Shown here: in pieces, positions 20,810 through 29,411 of the stretch
Position numbering within the stretch: position 1 is the first letter of the stretch
Layout of the letters: every line of letters begins with the position of its first letter
DNA from: Leptospira saintgironsiae
GTDB lineage: Bacteria; Spirochaetota; Leptospiria; Leptospirales; Leptospiraceae
Assembly (NCBI RefSeq): GCF_002811765.1
Contig: NZ_NPDR01000003.1
Span: 487,161 to 551,160, forward strand
Length of the DNA stretch: 64,000 nt
Direction of reading: 5' to 3'
The notes under the pieces: generated by a model
What the model was told of the DNA's origin: nothing
The model's database searches: none
Seen by the model: the letters and a program-made list of their open reading frames with translations, nothing else
Position numbers and translations under genes: made by a program

Positions 20810-21259
20810 ATGAAAAAATCACATTATCTATTTTTAATTTTTATTCTAAGCGCAGGAAATCTATTTCCTCATGAAGGCAAAGAAACATTTGTCCTGAGAG
20901 AAGTTGTCAAAATCCATTCTTCTATCTTTTCAGAAAATCCTGGAAATTTAAATGTTCAAAAATTACTCCAACTCTTAAAGGAAAATGCAGATCACAAGAA
21001 AGATACTGAAAAATTCAAAGCAGCACTCCCGATTGCTGAAGAGTTAGGTAAAACTACAGATCTTTCTAAAAAGAGAGAATTATTCGAACGTTTATCCAAT
21101 GAGCTGGAATCAATTGTAGGTCATCATGATAAATCCGGAGTTTCCGTTTTTTATTGCCCAATGCTTAAAAAGAAATGGTTAGCTTCTGGTAAAGAGATCA
21201 AAAATCCATACGATTCAAAAATGAAAAACTGTGGGGAGATCATACATGAAGCCAAATGA
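20810..21259 (+). CDS. DUF3347-like periplasmic copper-binding protein
   Basis: A 149-aa protein with the start set at ATG 20810, where a signal peptide begins (MKKSHYLFLIFILSAGNLFP); an upstream in-frame ATG at 20783 would add nine polar residues. After a helical domain the C-terminus reads FYCPMLKKKW, then KNPYDSKMKNCGEI. This order matches what I recall of DUF3347 proteins and CusB C-termini (YCPM, then NPYxxxMxxCGE), thought to bind copper. It overlaps the adaptor gene and probably hands metal to the pump. Confidence 0.65.
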   Translation: MKKSHYLFLIFILSAGNLFPHEGKETFVLREVVKIHSSIFSENPGNLNVQKLLQLLKENADHKKDTEKFKAALPIAEELGKTTDLSKKRELFERLSNELESIVGHHDKSGVSVFYCPMLKKKWLASGKEIKNPYDSKMKNCGEIIHEAK

Positions 21260-22334
21260 TCTTTCTACTTCTTCATTTATAGGATGGACCTGCAAACTTT
21301 TAGCCATTCTTATAATTGTATCCTTGGTAGTGGACTGTTCTTCTAAGAAAGATGTCTACTATTGCCCGATGCATCCTCATTATACTTCGGATCGCCCAGG
21401 GAATTGCCCGATTTGTAATATGGATTTGGTCAAAAAGGAAGACACCTCAGAACATAAGGATCATTCGAATGCAAGTAACTCCTTGCAAGCGGCTGAATCC
21501 ATATCCAATGAAGATCATTCTTCTCACTTGTCAGAAACTTCTTCCGAAAAAAATTCAAGAGAGTTAATTCTCTCTTTTGAAAAACAACAATCTATCGGGA
21601 TTAAAACTGAATTAGTGAGCAAAAGAAATCTGGTTAAAAAGATCAGCGCTTATTCAAGCGTTGCCTATGATCCAGAATTGTATTCTGCATTAAGTGAATA
21701 TAAAGAGGCAGTTCGTTCTTCTGAATTTCTTTCTCCTGAAATCATTCGAAATCTTCAGTTAAGACTTAGGCAATTGGGTTTAAGTCTGGACCAAATTAGA
21801 ATTTGGACTTCCGGAGCAAGAGATCCATCCGAGTTGATCTTGGGAGGGAAATCGGGAAGGGCACATATCTATTCTCAGATCTATGAATCAGATTTTACTA
21901 CGGTGAAGGTTGGACTTCCTATCAAATTTAAAACTGATGTTTATCCTGAGAAAGAATTTATAGGAAAGATAAAAAGTATAGATGTGATCTTGGATAAGAA
22001 TAATCGCACGCTTAGATTAAGAAGTGAGGTTTCAGATCCAAGCCAACTTTTAAAACCTCAAATGTTCGGAGATACTGTGATACAGGTTTCTCTTCCAAAT
22101 GTATTATCTGTTCCGACTTCCGCGATTTTAGATACTGGAAAACAAAAGATTGCCTATGTGCAAACCGCTCCTGATAAATTCCAGGCAGTTTCAGTACAAA
22201 CAGGAAAGAATATAGAGCCATGGGTTGAAGTTTTATCCGGTGTCCAAGAAAACCAAAGAGTAGTGACTGAGTCTACTTTCCTGATCGATTCGGAAGCAAA
22301 GATCAGATTCGGCTCTGACTCTCATGCTCATTAA
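21246..22334 (+). CDS. cusB: CusB-like RND periplasmic adaptor lipoprotein
   Basis: A 362-aa membrane-fusion protein with the start set at ATG 21246, 7 nt after GGGGAG. The signal sequence ends LVVDC, a likely lipobox. Next is a heavy-metal-binding domain, YYCPMHPHYTSDRPGNCPIC then NMDLVKKE. The hairpin and barrel domains follow, with YSQIYESDFTTVKVGLPIKF and VLSVPTSAIL motifs. It joins CusA to CusC and can pass metal to the pump. It overlaps the DUF3347-like gene by 14 nt and ends 12 nt before cusA. Confidence 0.88.
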   Translation: MKPNDLSTSSFIGWTCKLLAILIIVSLVVDCSSKKDVYYCPMHPHYTSDRPGNCPICNMDLVKKEDTSEHKDHSNASNSLQAAESISNEDHSSHLSETSSEKNSRELILSFEKQQSIGIKTELVSKRNLVKKISAYSSVAYDPELYSALSEYKEAVRSSEFLSPEIIRNLQLRLRQLGLSLDQIRIWTSGARDPSELILGGKSGRAHIYSQIYESDFTTVKVGLPIKFKTDVYPEKEFIGKIKSIDVILDKNNRTLRLRSEVSDPSQLLKPQMFGDTVIQVSLPNVLSVPTSAILDTGKQKIAYVQTAPDKFQAVSVQTGKNIEPWVEVLSGVQENQRVVTESTFLIDSEAKIRFGSDSHAH

Positions 22335-22346
22335 GGAAAATCGAAT

Positions 22347-25300
22347 ATGATCCAATCTATCATTCGTTTTTCGGCAGAAAATAAGTTTTTAGTTCTTCTT
22401 GTTACTTTGGCAATATTAGTCGCATCTTATGTGTCCATGAAAACAATTCCATTGGATGCGATCCCTGATCTTTCGGATACTCAGGTGATTGTATATTCTC
22501 GCTGGGACAGAAGTCCAGACATTATGGAAGATCAGGTCACATATCCGATCATCACTTCTCTTTTAGGTGCTCCTAAGATCAAAGTGGTTCGAGGATTTTC
22601 AGATTTCGGTTTTTCATATGTATATGTGATCTTCCAAGATGGAACAGATATCTATTGGGCCCGATCTAGAGTATTAGAATATCTTTCTAGAATACAGCCC
22701 TTACTTCCTGCAGGAGTAAAAACAGAATTAGGGCCTGATGCGAGTGCTGTTGGATGGGTATACCAATATGCATTGATAGACCAAACAGGCAATAATTCGC
22801 TCGTGGATTTAAGAACTTATCAGGATTTTCACCTTCGATACTTATTAAATTCAGTTCCAGGAGTTTCTGAAGTAGCAGGAATAGGTGGATTCAAAAAACA
22901 ATACCAGATCACAATACATCCAAATGCATTAAGGTCCTATAATGTAGATTTTGAAACTGTTATTCAGAAAGTCAGAGAAAGTAACCAAGAAACCGGAGGA
23001 CGGCTACTGGAAATTTCTGGTGCGGAATATATGGTTAGAGGAAGAGGTTATCTTTCTTCTTTAACTGATATAGAGAATATTCCTCTTTCTACAGACGTAA
23101 ATGGAACTCCAGTTCTCTTAAAAAACGTGGCCTCAGTTCAGTTCGGACCTGATATCAGGCGAGGGATCGCAGATTTAGATGGAGAAGGGGACGTCGTCGC
23201 AGGTACAATTGTAATGCGCCATGGAGAAAATGCACTTTCTGTAATCGAAAGAGTAAAAACCAAATTGGAAGAAATCAAAAAGAATCTTCCAAAAGGTGCA
23301 GAACTCATCACCACGTACGATAGATCAGAACTGATTGAACATGCAATCAGCAATCTGAAATTCAAATTGATAGAAGAGATGATCATTGTTTCGATAGTGA
23401 TACTCATCTTTTTATGGCATTTTCCTTCTGCCATTATTCCAATTCTTACGATCCCAATTTCAGTCATCATCGCATTCATTCCAATGAATCTATTCGATAT
23501 CAATGCGAATATCATGTCTTTAGCGGGCATGGCGATCTCCATCGGTGTGCTTGTAGACGGAGCAATCGTAGAAGTTGAGAATGCTTACAAAAAATTAGAA
23601 GAATGGGAAGCAGGAGGAAGAATCGGTGACTACCATGCCGTCCGTTTAGAAGCGTTACTCGAAGTAGGACCTTCCGTATTTTTTTCTCTACTTGTGATCG
23701 CTGTGGCATTCTTTCCTATATTCACACTTGTAGACCAAGAAGGGAGGTTATTTCGTCCATTAGCGTATTCTAAAAATATTGCAATGGCGGTTGCTGCCTT
23801 CTTGGCGATCACTTTAGATCCTGCAGTTAGAATGTTATTCACAAGAATGGAACCATTCCAGTTTAAGAATGTATTTCTTTCTAAGATAGCAACTACTATG
23901 CTCGTCGGGAAATATTATCCGGAAGAGAAACATCCAGTTAGTAAGATTCTATTTAGATTCTATGAACCAGCTTGTCGTTACGTTCTTCATAGACCTAAAA
24001 TGATTATTGTTTCTGCTTTCACATTGGTGGTTTTGACGATCCCTGTTTATTTCAGTTTAGGTTCTGAATTTATGCCTCAACTATATGAGGAATCTTTTCT
24101 ATATATGCCTACCACGTTGCCTGGGATCTCCGTAGCAGAAGCAGAAAAACTAATGATCTCTATGGATAAAAAACTCAAAAGTTTTCCTGAAGTGAAACGT
24201 GTTTTCGGAAAAGCAGGGCGCTCAGATACAGCCACAGATCCAGCACCATTCTCTATGATGGAAACTGTGATACTTCTTAAACCCCAAGATCAATGGAGAA
24301 AGGCAGACAGATTTTATTCAAATCTACCAAGGATCTTCCAATATCCATTTCTTCCTTTTATATCTGAAAGACTGACTAAAGACGAGTTAATAGAGAAGAT
24401 GAACAAGGAGATGCAATTCCCTGGAGCCACAAATGCATGGACCATGCCGATTAAAACCCGGATCGATATGTTGAGCACAGGTATGAGAACTCCAATCGGA
24501 ATTAAGATTTTAGGCTCTTCTCTGGAAGAAATAGAATCTATCGGGATCAAAATTGAAACACTTCTTAAAACAGATAAAAATGTAAGAAGTGTATTTGCAG
24601 AAAGAACAGCTGGCGGTTATTTCCTAGATCTAAATCTAAGAAGGGAAAAATTAGCAAGGTATAATATATCTGTAGAGACTGCACAACAGATCATAGTAGC
24701 GGCAATTGGCGGCGAACCAATTACACAAACCATAGAAGGTAGAGAACGTTTTTCAGTCAATGTGCGTTATCCTCGAGAATTACGAGATTCTTTGGATAAG
24801 ATCAAAACCATTTTAGTGCCTACAAAAGAATTCGGTCATATACCGATTTCCGAAATTGCAAGTATAGGGGCAAAAACTGGTCCTTCTATGATCCGAGATG
24901 AGAATGGATTTTTAGCCGGGTATGTGTATGTGGATCCTTCTACTTCAGATATTGGAGGTTTTGTAGATAAGGCCAAGGAGAAGGTCTCAGAATCCATCGT
25001 GCTTCCTCCTGGATATTCCATAGTTTGGAGTGGTCAATATGAGAATATGATACGTGTCAGGGAAAGAATGATGTACATTCTGCCTTTGACAATCTTCATT
25101 ATATTTTTGTTATTGTACTTCAATACTAAATCTTATATCAAAACAACAATTGTGCTTCTGGCGGTGCCATTCTCTTTGATTGGTGCAGTTGGGCTTCTTT
25201 ATATTCTCGACTACCAAATTTCAGTAGCAGTTTGGGTAGGAATGATTGCACTAATGGGATTAGATGCTGAAACAGGAGTCTTTATGCTCTTATATTTGGA

Positions 25301-25640
25301 TCTTTCCTATGAGGATGCCAAGAAAAAGGGGAGATTAAGGACTAGAGAAGATCTGATAGAAGCGATCATCCACGGTGCAGTACATAGGATCCGACCTAAG
25401 ATAATGACTGTACTTGCTGCAATGATGGGACTTCTGCCTATCATGTGGTCCGCAAGCACAGGTTCAGATGTGATGAAAAGGATCGCTGCACCCATGGTAG
25501 GAGGACTTGTGACCAGTTTTATTCTGGAACTTTTAGTATATCCTCCAATATACATGCTTTGGAAGGAGGGGAAGCTGGGAGATATTCTACCGGTCCTTCC
25601 TTTAACTTTAACCAAGAAAAAAAGAACGAAATCAATTTAA
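22347..25640 (+). CDS. cusA: CusA-like heavy-metal efflux RND transporter, copper/silver type
   Basis: A 1097-aa inner membrane pump with 12 expected membrane helices. TM4 carries the proton-relay aspartate (GVLVDGAIVEVENAYKKLE). The three methionines that bind Cu(I)/Ag(I) in E. coli CusA (573, 623, 672) align with M587 (LYMPTTLPGIS), M637 (APFSMMET) and M708 (RIDMLSTGM). A roughly 21-residue insertion separates the last two compared with E. coli. This supports copper or silver rather than zinc/cobalt. It is the fifth gene of the operon. Confidence 0.93.
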   Translation: MIQSIIRFSAENKFLVLLVTLAILVASYVSMKTIPLDAIPDLSDTQVIVYSRWDRSPDIMEDQVTYPIITSLLGAPKIKVVRGFSDFGFSYVYVIFQDGTDIYWARSRVLEYLSRIQPLLPAGVKTELGPDASAVGWVYQYALIDQTGNNSLVDLRTYQDFHLRYLLNSVPGVSEVAGIGGFKKQYQITIHPNALRSYNVDFETVIQKVRESNQETGGRLLEISGAEYMVRGRGYLSSLTDIENIPLSTDVNGTPVLLKNVASVQFGPDIRRGIADLDGEGDVVAGTIVMRHGENALSVIERVKTKLEEIKKNLPKGAELITTYDRSELIEHAISNLKFKLIEEMIIVSIVILIFLWHFPSAIIPILTIPISVIIAFIPMNLFDINANIMSLAGMAISIGVLVDGAIVEVENAYKKLEEWEAGGRIGDYHAVRLEALLEVGPSVFFSLLVIAVAFFPIFTLVDQEGRLFRPLAYSKNIAMAVAAFLAITLDPAVRMLFTRMEPFQFKNVFLSKIATTMLVGKYYPEEKHPVSKILFRFYEPACRYVLHRPKMIIVSAFTLVVLTIPVYFSLGSEFMPQLYEESFLYMPTTLPGISVAEAEKLMISMDKKLKSFPEVKRVFGKAGRSDTATDPAPFSMMETVILLKPQDQWRKADRFYSNLPRIFQYPFLPFISERLTKDELIEKMNKEMQFPGATNAWTMPIKTRIDMLSTGMRTPIGIKILGSSLEEIESIGIKIETLLKTDKNVRSVFAERTAGGYFLDLNLRREKLARYNISVETAQQIIVAAIGGEPITQTIEGRERFSVNVRYPRELRDSLDKIKTILVPTKEFGHIPISEIASIGAKTGPSMIRDENGFLAGYVYVDPSTSDIGGFVDKAKEKVSESIVLPPGYSIVWSGQYENMIRVRERMMYILPLTIFIIFLLLYFNTKSYIKTTIVLLAVPFSLIGAVGLLYILDYQISVAVWVGMIALMGLDAETGVFMLLYLDLSYEDAKKKGRLRTREDLIEAIIHGAVHRIRPKIMTVLAAMMGLLPIMWSASTGSDVMKRIAAPMVGGLVTSFILELLVYPPIYMLWKEGKLGDILPVLPLTLTKKKRTKSI

Positions 25641-25657
25641 ATAAGAGGGAACAAAAA

Positions 25658-25924
25658 ATGAACAATACTACTAAAAAACTGATCATCGGAGCTGCACTCT
25701 CCGGGCTATTTTTATCGGGAGAAGTTTATTCCGAAAAACAAGAAGCCATGGGGACAGATAACGCAAAAGGAGAATGCCATGGGGTCAATTCCTGCAAGGG
25801 AAAAAGCGACTGCCATACAAACGGAAATTCCTGTTCTGGCCAAAACTCCTGCAAGGGGAAGGGTTGGATCTCCTTAACAAAAAAGGAATGTGATACAAAA
25901 AAAGGAACTTTCAAAAAATCTTAA
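25658..25924 (+). CDS. Cys-rich exported peptide, BufA2 (copper bufferin)-like
   Basis: An 88-aa protein with the start at ATG 25658, 7 nt after AGAGGGA. A signal peptide (about 1-25) precedes a 60-residue core with six cysteines at 40, 46, 52, 59, 65 and 78, arranged as ECHGVNSCKGKSDC, NSCSGQNSC and KKGKG-like turns, ending KKECDTKKG. The pattern matches what I recall of bufferin-type RiPP precursors whose cysteines are modified by MNIO (DUF692) enzymes to bind copper. No DUF692 or DUF2063 gene is in the window. It follows cusA by 17 nt and is probably co-transcribed. Confidence 0.7.
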   Translation: MNNTTKKLIIGAALSGLFLSGEVYSEKQEAMGTDNAKGECHGVNSCKGKSDCHTNGNSCSGQNSCKGKGWISLTKKECDTKKGTFKKS

Positions 25925-25987
25925 ATTTGGTGATATAAATCAATTCGCATTTCGATTAATGTTAATATAAATTCGATCAATTTAATA

Positions 25988-26024
25988 TTGACTGTAACGC
26001 ATAGTGCCCGTAAACTTAGCGGGC
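25988..26024 (+). promoter_or_regulatory. Promoter with overlapping inverted repeat before the small helical protein
   Basis: TTGACT (25988-25993), 17 nt, then TAAACT (26011-26016) makes a fair sigma-70 promoter. An inverted repeat GCCCG (26006-26010) with CGGGC (26020-26024) encloses the -10 box, which could be an operator. The RBS AGGAG is at 26032-26036. Confidence 0.5.
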
Positions 26025-26041
26025 GCATATTAGGAGTTCTT

Positions 26042-26350
26042 ATGAAAAAGACCATCGCAACCATTCTGTTTTCCCTGATCCTAGCAGGTAATATTTCTGC
26101 ATTTACCGAATTGGATAACCTTCTCATCGCAGAAGCAACCACCCCGGATCTAAAAAAGATCGCAAAAGAGTATTTTAGCAAAAAGGCAAAAGATCATAAA
26201 GATCTGGCGGATAAATATAAATCCTTAGCTGGTCAATCCCACGGAGGAAAGGCTACTGCAGATGCAGCAGAGAAGGAAAAATATAAAAAGCTAGCCGATC
26301 ATTGTGAAAAAGAAGCAGCAGCTTACAAAACACAAGCTGACAAATTCTAA
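26042..26350 (+). CDS. Small exported helical protein of unknown function
   Basis: A 102-aa protein with the start at ATG 26042, after AGGAG. The signal peptide (about 1-20) ends NISA. The mature protein is Lys/Ala/Glu-rich and helical, with a repeated KxxADKYKSLA / KKLADHCEKEAAAY pattern; it has one cysteine in ADHC preceded by HGGKA. I recall similar small periplasmic proteins in proteobacteria without known function. It has its own promoter after the copper operon, so a link to metal stress is possible but unproven. Confidence 0.6.
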   Translation: MKKTIATILFSLILAGNISAFTELDNLLIAEATTPDLKKIAKEYFSKKAKDHKDLADKYKSLAGQSHGGKATADAAEKEKYKKLADHCEKEAAAYKTQADKF

Positions 26351-26376
26351 ACTACTTCACTCTCACCAAATAGAAA

Positions 26377-26396
26377 ACCCGTCCTCTCGGACGGGT
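26377..26396. terminator. Bidirectional hairpin terminator between convergent genes
   Basis: A perfect 8-bp GC-rich stem (26377-26384 with 26389-26396) with a 4-nt TCTC loop sits between the small exported protein (plus) and flaB (minus). On the minus strand it runs into TTTTC, so it likely ends the flaB transcript; on the plus strand the trailing T content is weaker. Confidence 0.65.
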
Positions 26397-26426
26397 CTCT
26401 TCGAATTTTCAGAAAATCTATTCTTC

Positions 26427-27278
26427 TTATCCGAATCTTTCACTCAGAAGTTTTACCACTTGTTCTGGCCTCATGTTTGCTTGCGCAAGCATTGCGACAC
26501 CACTTTTGGTTAAAATCTGATTCTTAGTATAGTCCACGATATGTTCAGCCATATCCGCGTCCCTTACTCGGCTTTCTGCAGAAACCATATTAACATAGTT
26601 TGCCTGCAGACCTTCCGCTGTAATTTCCAAACGGTTATAATAAGCTCCTAGATCGGATCTTTGTTTATTCACCCTTTGGATCGCGTTATCAAGAATACCG
26701 ATCATCGCATTGGAAGAAGCGGGAGTAGACAAAGTCTGCTTTTTCCCGTTGGTCTCCAACTGAAGCGCGCCTGCATTCATAGCATCCACGAAAATTTCCA
26801 GCTTCTCGTTTTGATTCGGCCCAACGTGCAACTGGATCGGATTTTTAGAATCCTTGGAGTAGGCTCCACTCAATGGACGGATCTTATTGAACTCGGCAGA
26901 TTTACCTAGCCTGTCCACTTCGTCTATGAGTTGATCTACTTCTAGTTGAACGAGTTTACGATCATCATCCGAGTAAATCCCGTTGGAAGTTTGGATGGAT
27001 AATTCTCTCAATCTTTGGAGAATATTATTCACTTGCTCCAAGTTACCTTCGGTAACCTGAATAAATGAAACTCCATCCATTACGTTTCTTTCAGCTTGGG
27101 CAAGACCGCGAATTTGGGTGCGCATCCTTTCGGAAACAGCAAATCCCAATGCATCATCACCGGCACGATTGATCCTCATACCGGTAGATAATTTTTCTGT
27201 AGTCTTATCCAGCTCGTGATTGGTCGTCTTCAGTACGTTATTCGCACGAAGAGCACTGATGTTGTGATTGATAATCAT
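26427..27278 (-). CDS. flaB: FlaB-type flagellin, second copy
   Basis: A 283-aa flagellin with the start set at ATG 27278 ([14 protein letters not shown]), 6 nt after GGGAGG; two in-frame TTG codons just upstream are not needed. The N- and C-terminal coiled-coil regions are conserved: [21 protein letters not shown] and [20 protein letters not shown]. It is clearly diverged from the copy at 13710, mainly in the middle. It is a periplasmic filament core subunit, transcribed alone on the minus strand between the copper region and the cobalamin gene. Confidence 0.95.
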   Translation of the reverse strand: MIINHNISALRANNVLKTTNHELDKTTEKLSTGMRINRAGDDALGFAVSERMRTQIRGLAQAERNVMDGVSFIQVTEGNLEQVNNILQRLRELSIQTSNGIYSDDDRKLVQLEVDQLIDEVDRLGKSAEFNKIRPLSGAYSKDSKNPIQLHVGPNQNEKLEIFVDAMNAGALQLETNGKKQTLSTPASSNAMIGILDNAIQRVNKQRSDLGAYYNRLEITAEGLQANYVNMVSAESRVRDADMAEHIVDYTKNQILTKSGVAMLAQANMRPEQVVKLLSERFG

Positions 27279-27588
27279 CAACAACCTCCCTGTAGCTAGA
27301 GTTCGGATCCGTCCGAACCATTGGCCGGGCTTTTAGGAGGAGAGAGCCTCCCGGGCAACCCGGATATCCACTGCGAATTTCACTCCCTTTGTGTATGTGG
27401 GGAGATTTTTTTTACGATTTTTCCTAAAGACTAAAGTCGCAACCGACGATAATCCAAAAGAGGGAAAATCTGCTCTCATTCTACCATTCACTTTAGCAAT
27501 TTCGCAACTTTTTTTCCGTTAAAACCGCTTTTCTTGCGGGAATTTTCAGAAGTTTTTCGTATTCTGTCCCCTAAATTCAGGCCGAATC
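27279..27588 (-). promoter_or_regulatory. Leader and promoter region of the second flaB gene
   Basis: On the minus strand a candidate promoter is TTGCGA (27507-27502), 18 nt, TAGAAT (27483-27478). The roughly 190-nt leader that would result contains hairpins 27301-27307 with 27312-27318 (4-nt loop), 27336-27340 with 27347-27351, and a GC-rich CCGGG/CCCGG hairpin at about 27350-27363. The remainder of this 310-nt gap is AT-rich and also holds the upstream region of the cobalamin adenosyltransferase gene. Confidence 0.4.
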
Positions 27589-28146
27589 ATGAAAATTTAT
27601 ACTAAAAAGGGAGATTCCGGAACCACATCCTTGGCTTCCGGGACCAGGGTCTCCAAATCAGATCCCAGAGTAGAGTTGTACGGAACAGCAGATGAGCTAA
27701 ATTCTGCAATCGGAGTCGCAATTTCTTTCCTAACAAAGGATTCCAAATTAAAAGATCCATTAGAGAGAATTCAAAATTTACTTTTTGAATTGGGATCGGA
27801 GCTTGCAGGATATAAGAAGAAGGATGATTCTTCCTGTATCCTAGAAGAGGATATCTCCGAATTGGAGAAGGAGATAGATCTCTGGCAAGATTCACTTCTT
27901 CCTTTGAAAAATTTTATACTACCTGGCGGATCATCATCTTCTTCTTTTTTGCATGTCTCCAGGACATTAGCGAGAAGACTAGAAAGAGACCTAGTACATT
28001 ATAAAGAAGAAGGTCACGAGGTCTTTGCAGAAAATCTTAGATTCCTGAACAGACTTTCTGATCATCTATTCGTTGCAGCAAGATACGCAAATTTTGAATC
28101 TAAAATCCCGGAACCAGAATGGAAATCCAGAGCCAAAGGCAAATAA
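27589..28146 (+). CDS. PduO-type cob(I)alamin adenosyltransferase
   Basis: A 185-aa enzyme that transfers adenosyl from ATP to cob(I)alamin, making coenzyme B12. The family signature at the N-terminus, KIYTKKGDSGTTSLASGTRVSK, then ELYGTADELNSAIG, is clear, as are FILPGGSSSSSFLHVSRTLARR and LNRLSDHLFVAARYAN near the C-terminus. It overlaps the next gene by 28 nt. Leptospira rely on B12, for instance in methylmalonyl-CoA mutase, which fits. Confidence 0.93.
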   Translation: MKIYTKKGDSGTTSLASGTRVSKSDPRVELYGTADELNSAIGVAISFLTKDSKLKDPLERIQNLLFELGSELAGYKKKDDSSCILEEDISELEKEIDLWQDSLLPLKNFILPGGSSSSSFLHVSRTLARRLERDLVHYKEEGHEVFAENLRFLNRLSDHLFVAARYANFESKIPEPEWKSRAKGK

Positions 28147-29411
28147 CCCATCCTAGAGGTTTATATGTTCTCTTCTTCGTGGAAATGTGGGAGAGATTTT
28201 CTTTTTACGGAATGAGAGCACTTCTTGTTCTGTTTTTGACCAAAGAACTTTTGATGCAAGACGCTCAGGCGGGGAGAATATACGGATTTTATAATGGATT
28301 TGTATATCTGACACCAATCCTTGGCGGTTTACTGGCAGATAGATTTTTAGGATACAAACGTTCCATCTTCTTGGGTGGAATTCTAATGATGTTTGGTCAT
28401 CTTTCCTTGGCGTTTAATGGTCTTTGGACTTTTTATTTAGGGCTCGGACTTTTGATCGCAGGAAACGGTTTTTTCAAACCATGCATCTCTACTGTTGTTG
28501 GAAGAATTTATGAATTAGAAGGTAAGCCGGAACTAAAAGATTCTGGTTTTACTATATTCTATTTTGGGATCAATTTGGGTGCTATCTTAGGGACCTGGGC
28601 ATGTGCAAATCTTGCCGAATATAAAGGTTGGCATTATGGATTCGGGATCGCAGCTGTTGGAATGTTAATCGGTCTTATTATCTTTGGATTTTTAGGAAGA
28701 AGGGTAAATCCAGATGCATTCTTAGCGAATGGAAATCAAGGGACATCAGATTCAGAAACAGAAGATCCTAAACAAAACAGAGAAAGAATTTTTGCTATTA
28801 TGGTTTTCTCTGCGATTACGATCACTTTCTGGGCTTCCTATGAACAGATTGGTTCTTCTTTAAGTTTGATCATTGATCGATATGTGGACAGAAATGTTTT
28901 TGGCTGGGAAATCCCTGCTGCGAATTACCAATCTTTGAATCCACTTTTTGTAGTGAGTTTGGCACTTGTTGTTTCTTGGATCTGGAAAATATTCGAAGAA
29001 TCAGGAAGGCATATTTCCACAGTGACTAAGTTCTGTTTAGGACTGATCGTTTTAGGATTAGGATACCTTCTTCTTTCTTTAGTAACTTTTGGATCGAGTG
29101 AAAAATTTTCCTCTATTTGGATCATTCTTTCTATTCTACTTTTAACGATCGGGGAATTGTTTTTGTCTCCAGTTGGTTTGTCGTTAGTTACAAAATTAGC
29201 TCCTGTAAAAGTCGCTTCTATGATGATGGGATTTTGGTTTTTAGCAAACTTCTTCGCTCATGTTCTTGCCGGAGAATTAACTAGGTTCATGGGAGGAAGA
29301 GAATCCTTATCAGGATTTTTCCTGATCTTCTTCTTTTTACCTACAATCACTGCGATCGGTCTATTTCTGTTCCGTAAAAAACTAGAATCTTGGATGCATG
29401 GTGTAAAATGA
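28119..29411 (+). CDS. POT/PTR-family proton-coupled peptide transporter
   Basis: A 430-aa major-facilitator protein with about 12 membrane helices. The POT motif EMWERFSFYGMRALLVLFL is at residues 23-42, preceded by HPRGLYVLFF; a second family motif, GFFKPCISTVVGRIYE, follows. These transporters import di- and tripeptides with protons. The start overlaps the adenosyltransferase gene, so the first residues (MEIQSQRQI) are less certain. The stop overlaps the next start as ATGA. Confidence 0.85.
   Translation: MEIQSQRQITHPRGLYVLFFVEMWERFSFYGMRALLVLFLTKELLMQDAQAGRIYGFYNGFVYLTPILGGLLADRFLGYKRSIFLGGILMMFGHLSLAFNGLWTFYLGLGLLIAGNGFFKPCISTVVGRIYELEGKPELKDSGFTIFYFGINLGAILGTWACANLAEYKGWHYGFGIAAVGMLIGLIIFGFLGRRVNPDAFLANGNQGTSDSETEDPKQNRERIFAIMVFSAITITFWASYEQIGSSLSLIIDRYVDRNVFGWEIPAANYQSLNPLFVVSLALVVSWIWKIFEESGRHISTVTKFCLGLIVLGLGYLLLSLVTFGSSEKFSSIWIILSILLLTIGELFLSPVGLSLVTKLAPVKVASMMMGFWFLANFFAHVLAGELTRFMGGRESLSGFFLIFFFLPTITAIGLFLFRKKLESWMHGVK

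Noticed and set aside
18975..26350. MNIO (DUF692) or DUF2063 bufferin-maturation gene in the copper region
   Set aside because: All ORFs of useful size on both strands here are accounted for by the named genes or are shadows; none resembles these enzymes.
27425..27452. Sigma-28-like site TAAAGACT-N12-GACGATAA on the plus strand
   Set aside because: It points away from the flaB gene and toward the cobalamin adenosyltransferase, which has no flagellar role; spacing is one longer than usual and several bases differ from consensus.
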